NCBI RefSeq assembly: GCF_036199905.1
Contig: NZ_CP108109.1
Span: 7,656,001 to 7,720,000, forward strand
Reading direction: 5' to 3'
DNA from: Streptomyces sp. NBC_00223
Lineage (GTDB): Bacteria > Actinomycetota > Actinomycetes > Streptomycetales > Streptomycetaceae
DNA length: 64,000 nt
Shown here: positions 17,341 to 25,249 of the stretch, piece after piece
Position numbering within the stretch: position 1 is the first letter of the stretch
How the letters are laid out: every line of letters begins with the position of its first letter
The notes under the pieces: generated by a model
Told to the model about the DNA's origin: nothing
The model's input: the letters and a program-made list of their open reading frames with translations, nothing else
Databases searched by the model: none
Made by a program: the position numbers and the translations under genes

Positions 17341-18108
17341 TCACGTCGGGTCCGCGTCGAGGGGGCGGGTGGGGGAGCCGGGCGGCTGGTCCTCCCGCAG
17401 CTTCTCGTCCTCCCACACCTTGCGCAGCACCAGCGGATCGGCGCCGCACGCCTTGGCCAGCTCCTCGGTGAGCCACCAGTTGGGGAAGCGCTCGCCGGAC
17501 AGGATCTGCGAGGCGTACGAAGGGGAGATGCCCAGGCGCGCCGCCAGCGCCCGCAGCGGCATCTGGGACGCGCGGTGGAGGCGGGCGAGGACCGGGGCCA
17601 GACGCGAACGGTGCCGGCCGGCCGGGCAGGACGTGGCCGGCACCGCCGGCTGCTGCTGCCGGTGGAGCGTGTGACGCGAGGCGTGGTGGATGCGCCGGCT
17701 GACGGTCTCGGCGCGGTAGGAGCGCCGCGCGGTGTCGGGCTGCATGGCGAGGGCGGGCCCCAGGGCCGCCCAGGGCACACGTCCCAGCCGGGCCCGGCCG
17801 ACCAGACCCGCCGTCAGGGCCTCTATCGATCGGCTGAGGTTGACCGCCTGCTCGACCGGGTCGAGCAGAGGGGCGTCGGGCCGGTTGAGCAGGCGCAGTA
17901 AGTGCCGTGCCTCTTCGACGACGTCCTCGGCCATGTCCCGTACGGCGGCCGCCATGGCGGCCCCGTTGTCGGCGCTCACGGGTTCCGCCCTGCGCCGTTT
18001 GCGGTAGGCCGTCTGACGGCACGACGTGCTGCAGTAGTCCGGCGGGCGGCCGGACGTGCTCGTTCGCGGCGGGAGGGAGATGCCGCAGTTCTGACAGGCG
18101 AGGGTCAC
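17341..18108 (-). CDS. XRE-type regulator with N-terminal cysteine-rich (zinc-finger-like) segment
   Basis: 255 residues from GTG 18108. The N-terminus has CQNC and, 20 residues on, CSTSC followed by a basic stretch, which looks like a zinc-binding module. The C-terminal third holds a helix-turn-helix: MPLRALAARLGISPSYASQI with recognition residues LSGERFPNW after it. The middle is alpha-helical without a recognised domain. An upstream ATG at 18210 would add a Pro/Ser-rich leader over a repetitive sequence and is less likely. It lies upstream of, and on the same strand as, the DUF6126 gene. It probably controls that gene or itself. Confidence 0.75.
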   Translation of the reverse strand: MTLACQNCGISLPPRTSTSGRPPDYCSTSCRQTAYRKRRRAEPVSADNGAAMAAAVRDMAEDVVEEARHLLRLLNRPDAPLLDPVEQAVNLSRSIEALTAGLVGRARLGRVPWAALGPALAMQPDTARRSYRAETVSRRIHHASRHTLHRQQQPAVPATSCPAGRHRSRLAPVLARLHRASQMPLRALAARLGISPSYASQILSGERFPNWWLTEELAKACGADPLVLRKVWEDEKLREDQPPGSPTRPLDADPT

Positions 18109-18306
18109 TGACAAGGGTTCGTACCTTCTCGAAGTGCGGGCGGCCGGTGCGGTGACACGGGGATGCGGAGACGTGGGGATGCGGGGACACGGGGACAGAG
18201 GTTTCGTCACCCGCGGCGGATGCTTCCTGCCGTTGCGTCGCCGCGTCCGCCGGACGGTGGCGGAGGACGGGGCGGCCGCGGATCGGCGATCCGCGGCCGC
18301 GACGGT

Positions 18307-18558
18307 TCAGCTGCGGTCCGCGCCGCCGTGGACGTTCATCCAGGTGGCGACGGCGGAGCCCGCCAGCGCCATCAGCAGCGCCACCGGGCCGGGCGGCAGT
18401 TGCGGCACATGGAGGGTCACCGAGCCGTACACCGGGACCGTCACACAGGCGTTGACGCCCCAGGCCCTCCACACCCGCATTTGCGTGTGCCTGTTAATCT
18501 CGGACGCACGGCGGCGCCTTTTACGTTTGCCGTTGCTGCGGCTGGGGGAAGTCGTCAC
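18307..18558 (-). CDS. Small basic membrane protein, unknown function
   Basis: 83 residues from GTG 18558, which has GAAGGGAAC upstream. The N-terminal 30 residues are strongly basic (KRKRRRRASEI). A hydrophobic segment near residues 55-76 (GPVALLMALAGSAVATWMNV) should cross the membrane once. I do not recognise the family. It lies on the same strand as the two genes downstream and about 200 bp before the XRE gene. Confidence 0.5.
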   Translation of the reverse strand: MTTSPSRSNGKRKRRRRASEINRHTQMRVWRAWGVNACVTVPVYGSVTLHVPQLPPGPVALLMALAGSAVATWMNVHGGADRS

Positions 18559-19143
18559 AGGGGTTCCCTTCACGTCGTGGAGATACGCAGGGCCCTGGCA
18601 CCGTGGCGCCAACCTTGGGGGCCAGGGTCTTGCGATTGAGTCGAACACACGGGTGCAGCGGGCATCGGGTCTGTGGCTCGGTCCCTTGCCGCCCCATCTG
18701 TTTCAGACCCTAGCCTGCCTCACACCACCCCTTGTTTCGCCCGTTCGGGCATAGCGTCGCTGACGCTCGGCATAACTCTGCCGATACCTTTTCCGAGCGT
18801 CGCGCGCTCAAAGGTTCCTGTAGTAGGGGCCCTTGTCCCGCCGCGTCATGGAATCGCCGCTGGTGACCGACCCGGTGTCACATACCGTGCGTTCCTGTGC
18901 GCCCGGCGCGCCGCACTCCGGCCCGTGCGCCCCCGCGCACCCGACCGCGCCGGCGCTTGGACAAGACAAAAGGTTGCCCCAGGGCGTGCATTTGCAGACG
19001 TCCGGTGCTTCGACCCGTGGCGGCCGGACATCCGCTGTCACGCATGAAGTCGTGGGCGGGGGGTCATCATCCAAGGGGGAAGCCGCGTCTGCATTTGCAG
19101 ATGGCGGGCTTGATCATCCGTCTGTTGGCAAGGGAGAGCCCTC
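18559..19143. other. 585-bp non-coding region with inverted repeats and two TGCATTTGCA motifs
   Basis: No open frame here has normal codon usage. A 9-bp inverted repeat GACGCTCGG (18762-18770) / CCGAGCGTC (18793-18801) encloses a smaller CGGCA/TGCCG hairpin. Two copies of TGCATTTGCAGA lie at 18987 and 19090, upstream of the interrupted DUF397 gene. Confidence 0.6.
18987..19101 (+). repeat. Two copies of a TGCATTTGCAGA operator-like motif
   Basis: TGCATTTGCA occurs at 18987-18996 and at 19090-19099, each followed by GA. Each is an inverted repeat of TGCA with a 2-bp centre. The second lies 44 bp before the DUF397 start codon. A third relative (TGCACTTGCA) lies upstream of the methyltransferase gene at 22995. 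They look like sites for one DNA-binding protein, perhaps a nearby XRE regulator. Confidence 0.5.
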
Positions 19144-19232
19144 ATGACCGGTCAGAGGCACAGTGAGGACCAGGAGGAACGTGGGATGCGAGCACCGGAA
19201 CCTGTCAAAGCGATCAAGGCAGGTAGATCGTT

Positions 19233-20291
19233 CTAACGCTGTGCCGGGATCAGTGGGCCGTCTTGTGCCGGCTTGTTGATCCAGGCTGCTGCGGGGAGTT
19301 TCGGCGGCTCCGGCGGCTTGCGGACGAAGCGCTCGGGGTGCTTCGCGTAGACCGCCTGGAGGACGTCGGCACGCATCTCGCGGAGCTGCTCGGCGAGGCC
19401 GAAGTGCATGTCGTAGGGGGTGTGCAGGCCGATCCCGGAGTGCCGGTGCTCCTCGTTGTACCAGGTGAAGAAATGGGTGCACCATGCCCGGGCGTCCTCG
19501 AGGGAGCCGAAACGGTCCGGGAAGTCGTGCCGGTATTTCAGGGTCTTGTACTGGCTCTCGCTGTACGGGTTGTCGTTCGACGTCTTCGGCCGCGAATGCG
19601 ACTTGGTGACGCCGAGAGCGGCCATCATCTGGGCGACGTTCTGCGCGACCATCGGGGACCCGCGGTCCGAGTGGATCGTCAACCGGCCTGGCCCGATGCC
19701 GTACTTGGCGATCGTCTCGGACAGGAACCGCCCGGCGAGGTCCTTGTTCTCCCGGTCGGCGATCATCCAGCCGACCGTGTAGCGGCTGAAGATGTCGATG
19801 ATCGTGTAGAGGCAGTAGTAGACGCCCTTGACCGGCCCCTTCAGCTTCGTGATGTCCCAGCTCCAGACCCGGTTCGGGCCCTCGGCGATCAGCTCGGGCA
19901 CCGCCCGGGGCGGGTGGACGGCCTGGCGGCGGCGTTCACGGACCTCGCCACGGCGTCGCAGGAGCCGATACATCGTCGACTCCGAGCACAGGTAGACACC
20001 CCGGTCCAGAAGGATGGCGTAGATCTCGGCGGGCGCCATGTCGGCGAACTCCGGGCAGTGGAGCACGTCGAGGACCCGTATCTCCTCCTCCGGGGTGAGC
20101 GCGCGGGGGTGCCGGCGTCGTTTTTGCCGCGGCCTGGCCGGGGCGGGGCTCTGGCGGTGGTGGCGGTAGTAGGTGGCCCGGCTCACGCCGAGCGCGGCGC
20201 ATGCCTGGACGCGTCCGACCAGCCCGGTGAGCTCTTCGAGGGCCTGGTAGCGGGCAGCGTCGAACCCGGCCGCGGGGTCGGCCCCGGTCAC
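19233..20291 (-). CDS. IS3-family transposase OrfB (DDE integrase core)
   Basis: 352 residues with an N-terminal helix-turn-helix region (ACAALGVSRATYYRH) and an rve integrase core. The catalytic triad is visible as Asp in VWSWDITKLKG, Asp in LTIHSDRGSPM and Glu in NDNPYSESQYKTLKYR. GTG 20291 overlaps the orfA stop by 4 bp (GTGA). Translation by coupling is therefore more likely than the programmed -1 frameshift used by many IS3 elements. The reading frame is complete. Confidence 0.9.
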   Translation of the reverse strand: MTGADPAAGFDAARYQALEELTGLVGRVQACAALGVSRATYYRHHRQSPAPARPRQKRRRHPRALTPEEEIRVLDVLHCPEFADMAPAEIYAILLDRGVYLCSESTMYRLLRRRGEVRERRRQAVHPPRAVPELIAEGPNRVWSWDITKLKGPVKGVYYCLYTIIDIFSRYTVGWMIADRENKDLAGRFLSETIAKYGIGPGRLTIHSDRGSPMVAQNVAQMMAALGVTKSHSRPKTSNDNPYSESQYKTLKYRHDFPDRFGSLEDARAWCTHFFTWYNEEHRHSGIGLHTPYDMHFGLAEQLREMRADVLQAVYAKHPERFVRKPPEPPKLPAAAWINKPAQDGPLIPAQR

Positions 20292-20701
20292 TGGTCCTTC
20301 TCGCCGTTCTGGTTCGGGGCGCTGTCCGTGGCGAACTGGTCGAGCAGCGCGGAGAGTTTTCCCTGAACCTCGATCACGGTGCGGGCCTTGGCGAGATCGG
20401 CCTCCAGCCGGTCCCTCTCCGCCTTCAGCTTCGCGATCTCCCTGTCCCGCGGGTCCGCCTTCGGCCGTCCGGCCGGCGCGGCGAGCGCGTCCAGGGCGCC
20501 CTTGTCCCGCTGCTGCCGCCACGTTGTGATCAACGACGAGTACAGGCCCTCCCGCCGCAGCAGGGCACCTTTGCCCTTCTTGTCCAACGTCTCGTACAAG
20601 GCGAGGATCCTCGCCTTGTACTCCGCGGTATACCGGCGCGGGCCGGTCGAGCGGGCTTCCACCTGCGGATCAGGGGTCCCGTGGTCATTCGTGCTGGCCA
20701 C
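20288..20701 (-). CDS. IS3-family transposase OrfA (helix-turn-helix subunit)
   Basis: 137 residues from GTG 20701, which has AGAAGGAG upstream. A TTG at 20734 would add 11 residues. The protein has the orfA helix-turn-helix (GALLRREGLYSSLITTWRQQ) followed by a coiled-coil, leucine-zipper-like region (DREIAKLKAERDRLEADLAK) for dimerisation with OrfB. The codons for YKARILALY contain a perfect 28-bp palindrome. Confidence 0.85.
   Translation of the reverse strand: MASTNDHGTPDPQVEARSTGPRRYTAEYKARILALYETLDKKGKGALLRREGLYSSLITTWRQQRDKGALDALAAPAGRPKADPRDREIAKLKAERDRLEADLAKARTVIEVQGKLSALLDQFATDSAPNQNGEKDQ
20594..20621. repeat. Perfect 28-bp palindrome inside orfA
   Basis: Both arms of 14 bases (beginning GTACAAGGCGAGGA) are exact reverse complements with no loop. 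It lies within coding sequence, so both strands encode YKARILALY. In RNA it could form a hairpin; in DNA it could bind a dimer or limit read-through transcription into the IS. Confidence 0.85.
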
Positions 20702-21091
20702 CCGGGCACTACTCCTTCTCCGCCCTCGACTCAATGAATCATCCAGTATGCCCGACTCGATCTACTTTGACAGAGAGGGCACCCGGCAACAGCGGCTTAA
20801 CCGTCGTCTGGCGGAAAAGCAGCTACAGCAACCACCAGAGTGCCTGCGTGGAAGTGGGCAATTTCGGTCAGGAAGTGATCGGTTTCCGCGACTCGAAGGA
20901 CCCGGAGGGGGCGGTTCTGACCTTCAACCGTAACGAGGTCCGGGCTTTCGTTGCGGCCGTGGCCGACGGGCGGTTGACTGGCCGTCCCTAACCGGCCAGG
21001 CGCGTAGGCAACTTCCACTTTCATATGACTGGGGCAGGATGTGCGGAGGACTCAACAACGAGTCCGCCAGGAGCGAAGGAGCATCCCGCCC

Positions 21092-22009
21092 ATGCCCGCA
21101 CAGCCCGTTCGTGTCCCGCGTGGAGCCCGCAACGTCCACTCCCTGTCCGGCCGGGCGCCGACCGCTCAGCGGATGATGTTCGGTGCCACCCTGCGAAAAC
21201 ATCGCGAGGCGCTCGGCCTGACGGAAAGAGAGGTGGCGCAGCAGATCGGCGGCTGCTCGGCGTCCAAGATCAGCCGACTCGAAAGCGGGGAGCACGACTT
21301 CAAGGAGCGCGACGTCCTGAGCCTGCTCGACGTCTACAAGGTCGTGGTTCCCGCCGAGCGCGAGCGGCTGCTGCTCCTGTCCCGCCAGGCCAATGAGAAG
21401 GGCTGGTGGGAGGCATGGCGGGATGTCACCCCCAAGGAACTCCAGACGTATGTGAGCCTGGAGGACGTGGCCCAGCGGATCAGGTCCTATGAGAGCGCCC
21501 AGTTGCTCGGCCTGTTGCAGACCACCGACTACACCCGGGCCCTGGTCCGGGCGAACTCGTCGCAGACGGACAACGGCCGGCAGATCGACCGCATCACCGA
21601 ACTGCGGGCCGAGCGGGCGCGGCGCTTCATGGAGGAGTCCGACACGGAGCTGATGTGCGTGCTGGACGAGGTCACCCTGTCGCGCGGCTACGGCACCCGG
21701 CAGGTGATGCGCGATCAGATCCAGCACCTGATAGACCTCGCCGAACACGAGCGGATCACCTTCCGGCTGGCCCCCTACAGCGGGATGAACATCCCCGTGC
21801 AGATCGGGACCACGACCATCTTCGACTTCGAGGCGGACCAGCTTCCCGCGATCGTCTACGTCGAACACCGCAGCGGCGGGATGTACCAGCACGACCGCGA
21901 CGAGGTCGACGGCTACGCCATGGGCTTCGACCGCCTGCTGGTGGCCTCCATGAAGCCCTCGGCATGCCTGACGAGGCTCAAGGACTACGCCATGAAGTAC
22001 AGCGGCTGA
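21092..22009 (+). CDS. XRE-family regulator with DUF5753 domain
   Basis: 305 residues from ATG 21092, with AAGGAG ten bases upstream. The helix-turn-helix is at about residues 30-85 (FGATLRKHREALGLTEREVA, then SASKISRLESGEHDFKERD). A DUF5753-type effector domain follows from about residue 110, including SYESAQLLGLLQTTDYTRAL. It ends with the DUF5753-like FDRLLVASMKPSACLTRLKDY. This class of Streptomyces regulator usually acts with a small DUF397 partner, here disrupted just upstream. It converges on the methyltransferase gene across a strong hairpin. Confidence 0.88.
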   Translation: MPAQPVRVPRGARNVHSLSGRAPTAQRMMFGATLRKHREALGLTEREVAQQIGGCSASKISRLESGEHDFKERDVLSLLDVYKVVVPAERERLLLLSRQANEKGWWEAWRDVTPKELQTYVSLEDVAQRIRSYESAQLLGLLQTTDYTRALVRANSSQTDNGRQIDRITELRAERARRFMEESDTELMCVLDEVTLSRGYGTRQVMRDQIQHLIDLAEHERITFRLAPYSGMNIPVQIGTTTIFDFEADQLPAIVYVEHRSGGMYQHDRDEVDGYAMGFDRLLVASMKPSACLTRLKDYAMKYSG

Positions 22010-22014
22010 GCGTT

Positions 22015-22051
22015 GTTCTGTCGGCGGCGCCACCGGCGCCGCCGACAGAAC
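22015..22051. terminator. Bidirectional terminator between convergent genes
   Basis: A perfect 17-bp stem (22015-22031 with 22035-22051) and a 3-nt loop lie 6 bp after the XRE stop and 16 bp before the methyltransferase stop. The symmetric position between convergent genes supports termination in both directions, without a U-tract, as is common in Streptomyces. Confidence 0.85.
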
Positions 22052-22067
22052 GGTCAGGCGTCGGCGG

Positions 22068-22907
22068 TCAGATCTTGCGCGCCACCCCTGCGTACAGCGA
22101 GGCCTCGGCGTCCGAGATCAGGCTCGGTCCGCCGGCGGGCTCCGGATGCCACTGGTGGGCGACCACCACACCGGGTTCCAGCAGTTCCAGACCCACGAAG
22201 AAGTCCCGCACCTCGTCCCGGCTGCGCACCTGGACCGGTGTGCCGCCCTTGGCGTAGATGTCGACGATCCCCGCCCAGGCGCCCGGGTCGAAGTCCGGGG
22301 TGCAGTGCGAGATCGTCAGATACGACCCCGGAGCGAGCTCCTCGACGAGTGTGCGGACCGTGTCGTAGGGGTGCCGGTCGTCCGGTACGAAGTGCAGGAC
22401 CGCGTTCAGGCTCAGCCCGACCGGTTGTGTCAGGTCCAGGCAGCCCTCCCGCCGTACCGCCTCCATCAGGCGCGCGGGGTCCCGTACATCGGCCTCGACA
22501 TAGCCGGTGGCTCCCTCGGGGGAACCGCGCAGCAGACTGTCGGCGTAGACCAGCACGATGGGATCGTTGTCCACGTAGGTGATCCGGGCGTCCGGTATCT
22601 CTGCCTGGACCACCTCGTGCAGATTGGGCGCGGTGGGAATGCCGGTCCCGATGTCGAGGAACTGGCGGACGCCCTTGTGCCGTGCCAGGTGACGCGCCGA
22701 CCGGTGCACAAAGGCGCGGTTGACGCGGGCGACCGTCCGGATGGCCGGGAAACGGCGGATGACCGCTTCGGCCGCCTCGCGGTCGACTTCGTAGTTGGTG
22801 TTCCCGCCGAGGTAGTAGTCGTACATTCGCGCGCTGTGCGGCAGATCCTGTCGCAGGCGCTCGGCGGCCTTGGAGCCGTTTTCAGCTTGTGGTAAGTCCT
22901 CGCTCAC
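22068..22907 (-). CDS. SAM-dependent methyltransferase, DUF574 type
   Basis: 279 residues of the DUF574 (methyltransf_19) family that is expanded in actinomycetes. Typical words are SARMYDYYLGGNTNYEVDRE near the start, RQFLDIGTGIPT (the SAM-binding motif I, near residue 90), and LTISHCTPDFDPGAW later. GTG 22907 with GGGGGC upstream gives the usual N-terminus; an upstream ATG at 22985 would overlap the promoter. The substrate of this family is unknown; copies often sit beside XRE/DUF397 genes. A TGCACTTGCA motif overlaps the expected promoter region. Confidence 0.85.
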   Translation of the reverse strand: MSEDLPQAENGSKAAERLRQDLPHSARMYDYYLGGNTNYEVDREAAEAVIRRFPAIRTVARVNRAFVHRSARHLARHKGVRQFLDIGTGIPTAPNLHEVVQAEIPDARITYVDNDPIVLVYADSLLRGSPEGATGYVEADVRDPARLMEAVRREGCLDLTQPVGLSLNAVLHFVPDDRHPYDTVRTLVEELAPGSYLTISHCTPDFDPGAWAGIVDIYAKGGTPVQVRSRDEVRDFFVGLELLEPGVVVAHQWHPEPAGGPSLISDAEASLYAGVARKI

Positions 22908-22994
22908 GCATTGCCCCCATCGATCGTGCGTCCGGCCTCCTGGGGGGAGACCGGAGCTGAGCCTGTAGCGGTGCATCTCGCTCACAGCACCTTA

Positions 22995-23004
22995 TGCACT
23001 TGCA
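22995..23004 (-). promoter_or_regulatory. TGCACTTGCA motif in the methyltransferase promoter
   Basis: Inverted repeat TGCA-CT-TGCA about 90 bp upstream of the GTG. On the minus strand it abuts TAAGGT, a possible -10. It shares TGCAyTTGCAG with the two copies at 18987 and 19090. Confidence 0.45.
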
Positions 23005-23066
23005 GGCGGCATACTGCCTGCCCGACGGAACTTGTCCTGTCCGCAGGTACTCGGCCAGGCGCCACC

Positions 23067-23130
23067 CGCCGCCGCGTGGCCGCGGCCGGCGTCCCCGCGG
23101 GGACGGTCCCGGCGCGGCCACGCGGCGGCG
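23067..23130 (-). terminator. Strong hairpin downstream of the CodA-like amidohydrolase
   Basis: A perfect 18-bp stem pairs 23067-23084 with 23113-23130. The 28-nt loop contains a further palindrome (GTCCCCGCGGGGAC). It starts 8 bp after the amidohydrolase stop on the minus strand, where a terminator is expected. Confidence 0.8.
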
Positions 23131-23138
23131 CGGCAGGC

Positions 23139-24368
23139 TCAGACCAGCACGCCGTCCTCGGCGACGACCCTGCCCCGGTGGACGACGACGCGGTCCCGCG
23201 GCCGGTCCATCACGGCGCTGGTCACGGTCTCCCCGGAGAGCAGGACGAGGTCGGCGGGGTCACCCGGTGCCAGGCCGCGCGGCCCGTGGGACGCGGCCGT
23301 CCAGTCGGCGCCGGCCCCGGCGCCCGCCATGACGCCACGGCCGCCCACGGTGGCCAGCGCGACACAGCGCTCGATGAGGTCGTCGCGCCGCAGCTGGTTG
23401 GTGAACGCGAGCTGCCAGGTGCGGCCGAGCATGTCACCGTCGCCGAACGGGGACCAGTAGTCCCGCATGCCGTCCTGGCCCAGACCGACCCGTACCTGGT
23501 GGCGGGCCAGCAGGTCGAGCGGCAGGGTGCGCTGGCCGCTCGGGGCGATCGTGGTGAGGGCGATGTCGAGCTCCGCCAGTTCGGCGACCAGTTCCTCGAC
23601 GCGGGCGGGCGCCGACGTGGCGAGCGCGAAGGCGTGCGAGATCGTCACCCGGCCGCTCATGGCCAGGGCGCGCACCCGCTCGAAGATGAGGCCGAGCGTG
23701 AAGGCCCCGAGCTCGCCCGGCTCGTGGAGGTGGAGGTCGAGGCCGACCTGGTGGCGTTCGGCCAGCCCGAAGATGATGTCCAGGTGCTCGACGGGGTCGC
23801 GTTCGAGGCCGCAGGGGTCGATGCCGCCCACCAGGTCCGCGCCGCTGGAGAGCGCGGCCGCCAGCAGATCGGCGGTGCCCCGGTCGCGGATGATGCCGGC
23901 CTGCGGGAAGGCGACGACCTGGACCGTCGCCCGCTCCCGGTGCGCTTCGCGCGCGGCGAGCACGCCGTTGAGGCGGTCGAGGCCGGCCAGGGTGTCCACC
24001 TGGGCGTGGCTGCGGACCGCCGTGGCGCCCGAGGCGATGGTCAGGCCGAGGGTGTGGGTGGCCCGCTCGCTGACGCTCGCCTCGGCGGAGCGCCAGCTGG
24101 ACCGGTCGTTCTCGATCAGGCCCTCGATGCCGGGGCCGGCGGAGTGCGGGCGGAACGGCAGGCCGAGCCGGGTGGAGTCGAGGTGGGCGTGCGCGTCGGT
24201 GAAGGAGGGCAGGGCGATACGTCCGCGGCCGTCGACGACGTCCGTCCCGGCCTCCGGCGGAGTGCCGCCGGCCGGCAGGACCTTCGCGATGAGGCCGTCC
24301 TCGACGAGGATGTCGACCGGTTCACCCGCCCAGGGACGTACGGCGGTGATCAATATCGGGCTGTTCAT
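23139..24368 (-). CDS. Amidohydrolase of the cytosine-deaminase (CodA)-like group
   Basis: 409 residues from ATG 24368, with GGGAGA upstream. The metal ligands of the CodA-type amidohydrolases can be seen in order: HAHLD near residue 68, HLHEPGE near 220, a SHAF histidine near 250, and GQDGMRDYWSPFGDGDML near 310 with its aspartate. Such enzymes deaminate cytosine, isocytosine, creatinine or related cyclic amidines; the substrate cannot be read here. It follows the GntR gene on the same strand (59 bp gap) and faces the large catabolic operon. It probably performs an early hydrolytic step of the same pathway. No signal peptide. Confidence 0.85.
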   Translation of the reverse strand: MNSPILITAVRPWAGEPVDILVEDGLIAKVLPAGGTPPEAGTDVVDGRGRIALPSFTDAHAHLDSTRLGLPFRPHSAGPGIEGLIENDRSSWRSAEASVSERATHTLGLTIASGATAVRSHAQVDTLAGLDRLNGVLAAREAHRERATVQVVAFPQAGIIRDRGTADLLAAALSSGADLVGGIDPCGLERDPVEHLDIIFGLAERHQVGLDLHLHEPGELGAFTLGLIFERVRALAMSGRVTISHAFALATSAPARVEELVAELAELDIALTTIAPSGQRTLPLDLLARHQVRVGLGQDGMRDYWSPFGDGDMLGRTWQLAFTNQLRRDDLIERCVALATVGGRGVMAGAGAGADWTAASHGPRGLAPGDPADLVLLSGETVTSAVMDRPRDRVVVHRGRVVAEDGVLV

Positions 24369-24427
24369 GATTCTCCCGGGATGCGGCGGTAACGGGGCCG
24401 GACTGTCGTGCGGTCCGGCGGGCCGGG

Positions 24428-25105
24428 TCATTTGAGCGCGCACTGCTGCTCCTGCCCGGCGATGATCGACAGGGCGATCTCGGTGGCGTGCGCCTGGTCC
24501 CCCGACCTGATCGCGTCGAAGAGGGCTTCGTGGTCGTCGCCCCCCTCGCCGACGGCGTGTTCGAGGGACTGGATCGTGTTCAGGGACTCCCGGATGGCCA
24601 GCGAGAGCCCTTCGTAGAGGTCGAGCAGCAGCGCGTTGCGAGCGGCCTTGGCCACGGCCAGATGGAAGGAGACGTCCGCGTCGACGAACGTCACCTGGTC
24701 GCCCTTGGAGGCGGCGTCGCGCCGCCGCCGCAGTATGTCCTCCATCTCCGCGAGGTCGTCGTTGGTGCGCCGTACGGCGGCGAGTTGGACCGCGGCCGTG
24801 TCCAGGCCCCGCCGCACTTCGAGTACGTCACGTGTCTTGCTGTCCATGAGCTTGCGGTTGAGCGCCACGGCCGACTCGTCGACCGCGACCACGTAGGTGC
24901 CGTCCCCCTGCCGTACCGAGAGCAGACCGGCGTAGACGAGCGCGCGGGTGGCCTCGCGCAGAGGGGCGCGGCTGATCCCCATGCTCTGCGTGAGTTCCGC
25001 CTCGGACGGCAGCCGGTCACCCGGCACCCAGTGCCCTTCGCGGATCTGGGTGCGGATCTCCTCGATGGCCACCTGCACTGCGGAGACGCGGTTGACTCGG
25101 GGCAC
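24428..25105 (-). CDS. GntR-family regulator, FadR (FCD) subfamily
   Basis: 225 residues. The N-terminal winged helix-turn-helix (IREGHWVPGDRLPSEAELTQ, then SMGISRAPLREATRAL) is classic GntR. The C-terminal all-helical FCD ligand domain has Asp, His and His ligand candidates (FVDADVSFHLAV and later HEALFDAI). GTG 25105 is chosen because AAGGTGGG lies 7 bases upstream; longer starts are possible. It is divergent from the 14-gene operon. A 14-bp palindrome between them is the likely operator, so it should repress both its own unit and the operon until a pathway metabolite binds. Confidence 0.88.
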   Translation of the reverse strand: MPRVNRVSAVQVAIEEIRTQIREGHWVPGDRLPSEAELTQSMGISRAPLREATRALVYAGLLSVRQGDGTYVVAVDESAVALNRKLMDSKTRDVLEVRRGLDTAAVQLAAVRRTNDDLAEMEDILRRRRDAASKGDQVTFVDADVSFHLAVAKAARNALLLDLYEGLSLAIRESLNTIQSLEHAVGEGGDDHEALFDAIRSGDQAHATEIALSIIAGQEQQCALK

Positions 25106-25224
25106 GTGATTACCCACCTTCCTGGTGGTCAGCAGCGTCTTCGCCGGTCCGGCGACGACGGTGGCGCCATGGTGCTCGGTTCGTAAGGCGTGTGGAAAGT
25201 CCACCAAGACCCCTATCCAGAAAC

Positions 25225-25241
25225 ATCAGACGTCTGATAAT
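25225..25241 (+). promoter_or_regulatory. GntR operator overlapping a -10 element
   Basis: ATCAGACGTCTGAT (25225-25238) is a perfect 14-bp palindrome. It overlaps GATAAT (25236-25241), a near-consensus -10 whose start point would fall at about 25248-25250, exactly on the ATG of the first operon gene. A half-site copy (AATCAGATTA) follows directly. Binding here would block the operon promoter, and a leaderless message is predicted. Confidence 0.75.
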
Positions 25242-25249
25242 CAGATTAC

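Larger units (their letters stand above)
19202..20773 (-). mobile_element. IS3-family insertion sequence, about 1.57 kb
   Basis: Two overlapping minus-strand genes (orfA and orfB transposase) lie between short terminal inverted repeats. CTGTCAAAG is at the left end (19202-19210) and CTTTGACAG at the right (20765-20773). The ends share only scattered bases beyond this, so the exact edges could shift by one base. I see no clear 3-4 bp target duplication (GAA on the left, GAG on the right), so the copy may be old or its flanks mutated. Both transposase frames are intact, so it may still be active. It sits inside a DUF397 gene. Confidence 0.85.
19144..20991 (+). pseudogene. DUF397 gene split by an IS3-family element
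   Basis: The 5' part starts at ATG 19144 with AAGGGAGAG ideally placed upstream and reads about 19 codons (MTGQRHSEDQEERGMRAPE) before the insertion. The 3' part (20773-20991) encodes the DUF397 core WRKSSYSNHQSACVEVGN, then VIGFRDSKDPEGAVLTF and a normal end. Both halves are in the same reading phase. Removing about 1,572 bp would give one protein of roughly 90 residues, the normal DUF397 size. DUF397 proteins usually pair with an XRE regulator, and one lies just downstream at 21092. A TTG or ATG (20734) start might still express the 3' part. That the two halves were one gene is inferred. Confidence 0.65.

Noticed and set aside
18833..19166. Overlapping plus-strand frames before the DUF397 gene
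   Set aside because: They lack ribosome sites, have poor codon bias and contain the TGCATTTGCA motifs; treated as regulatory DNA.
20288..20291. Programmed -1 frameshift between IS orfA and orfB
   Set aside because: The genes overlap as GTGA with a usable start for orfB, so coupling explains both products without a slippery site.
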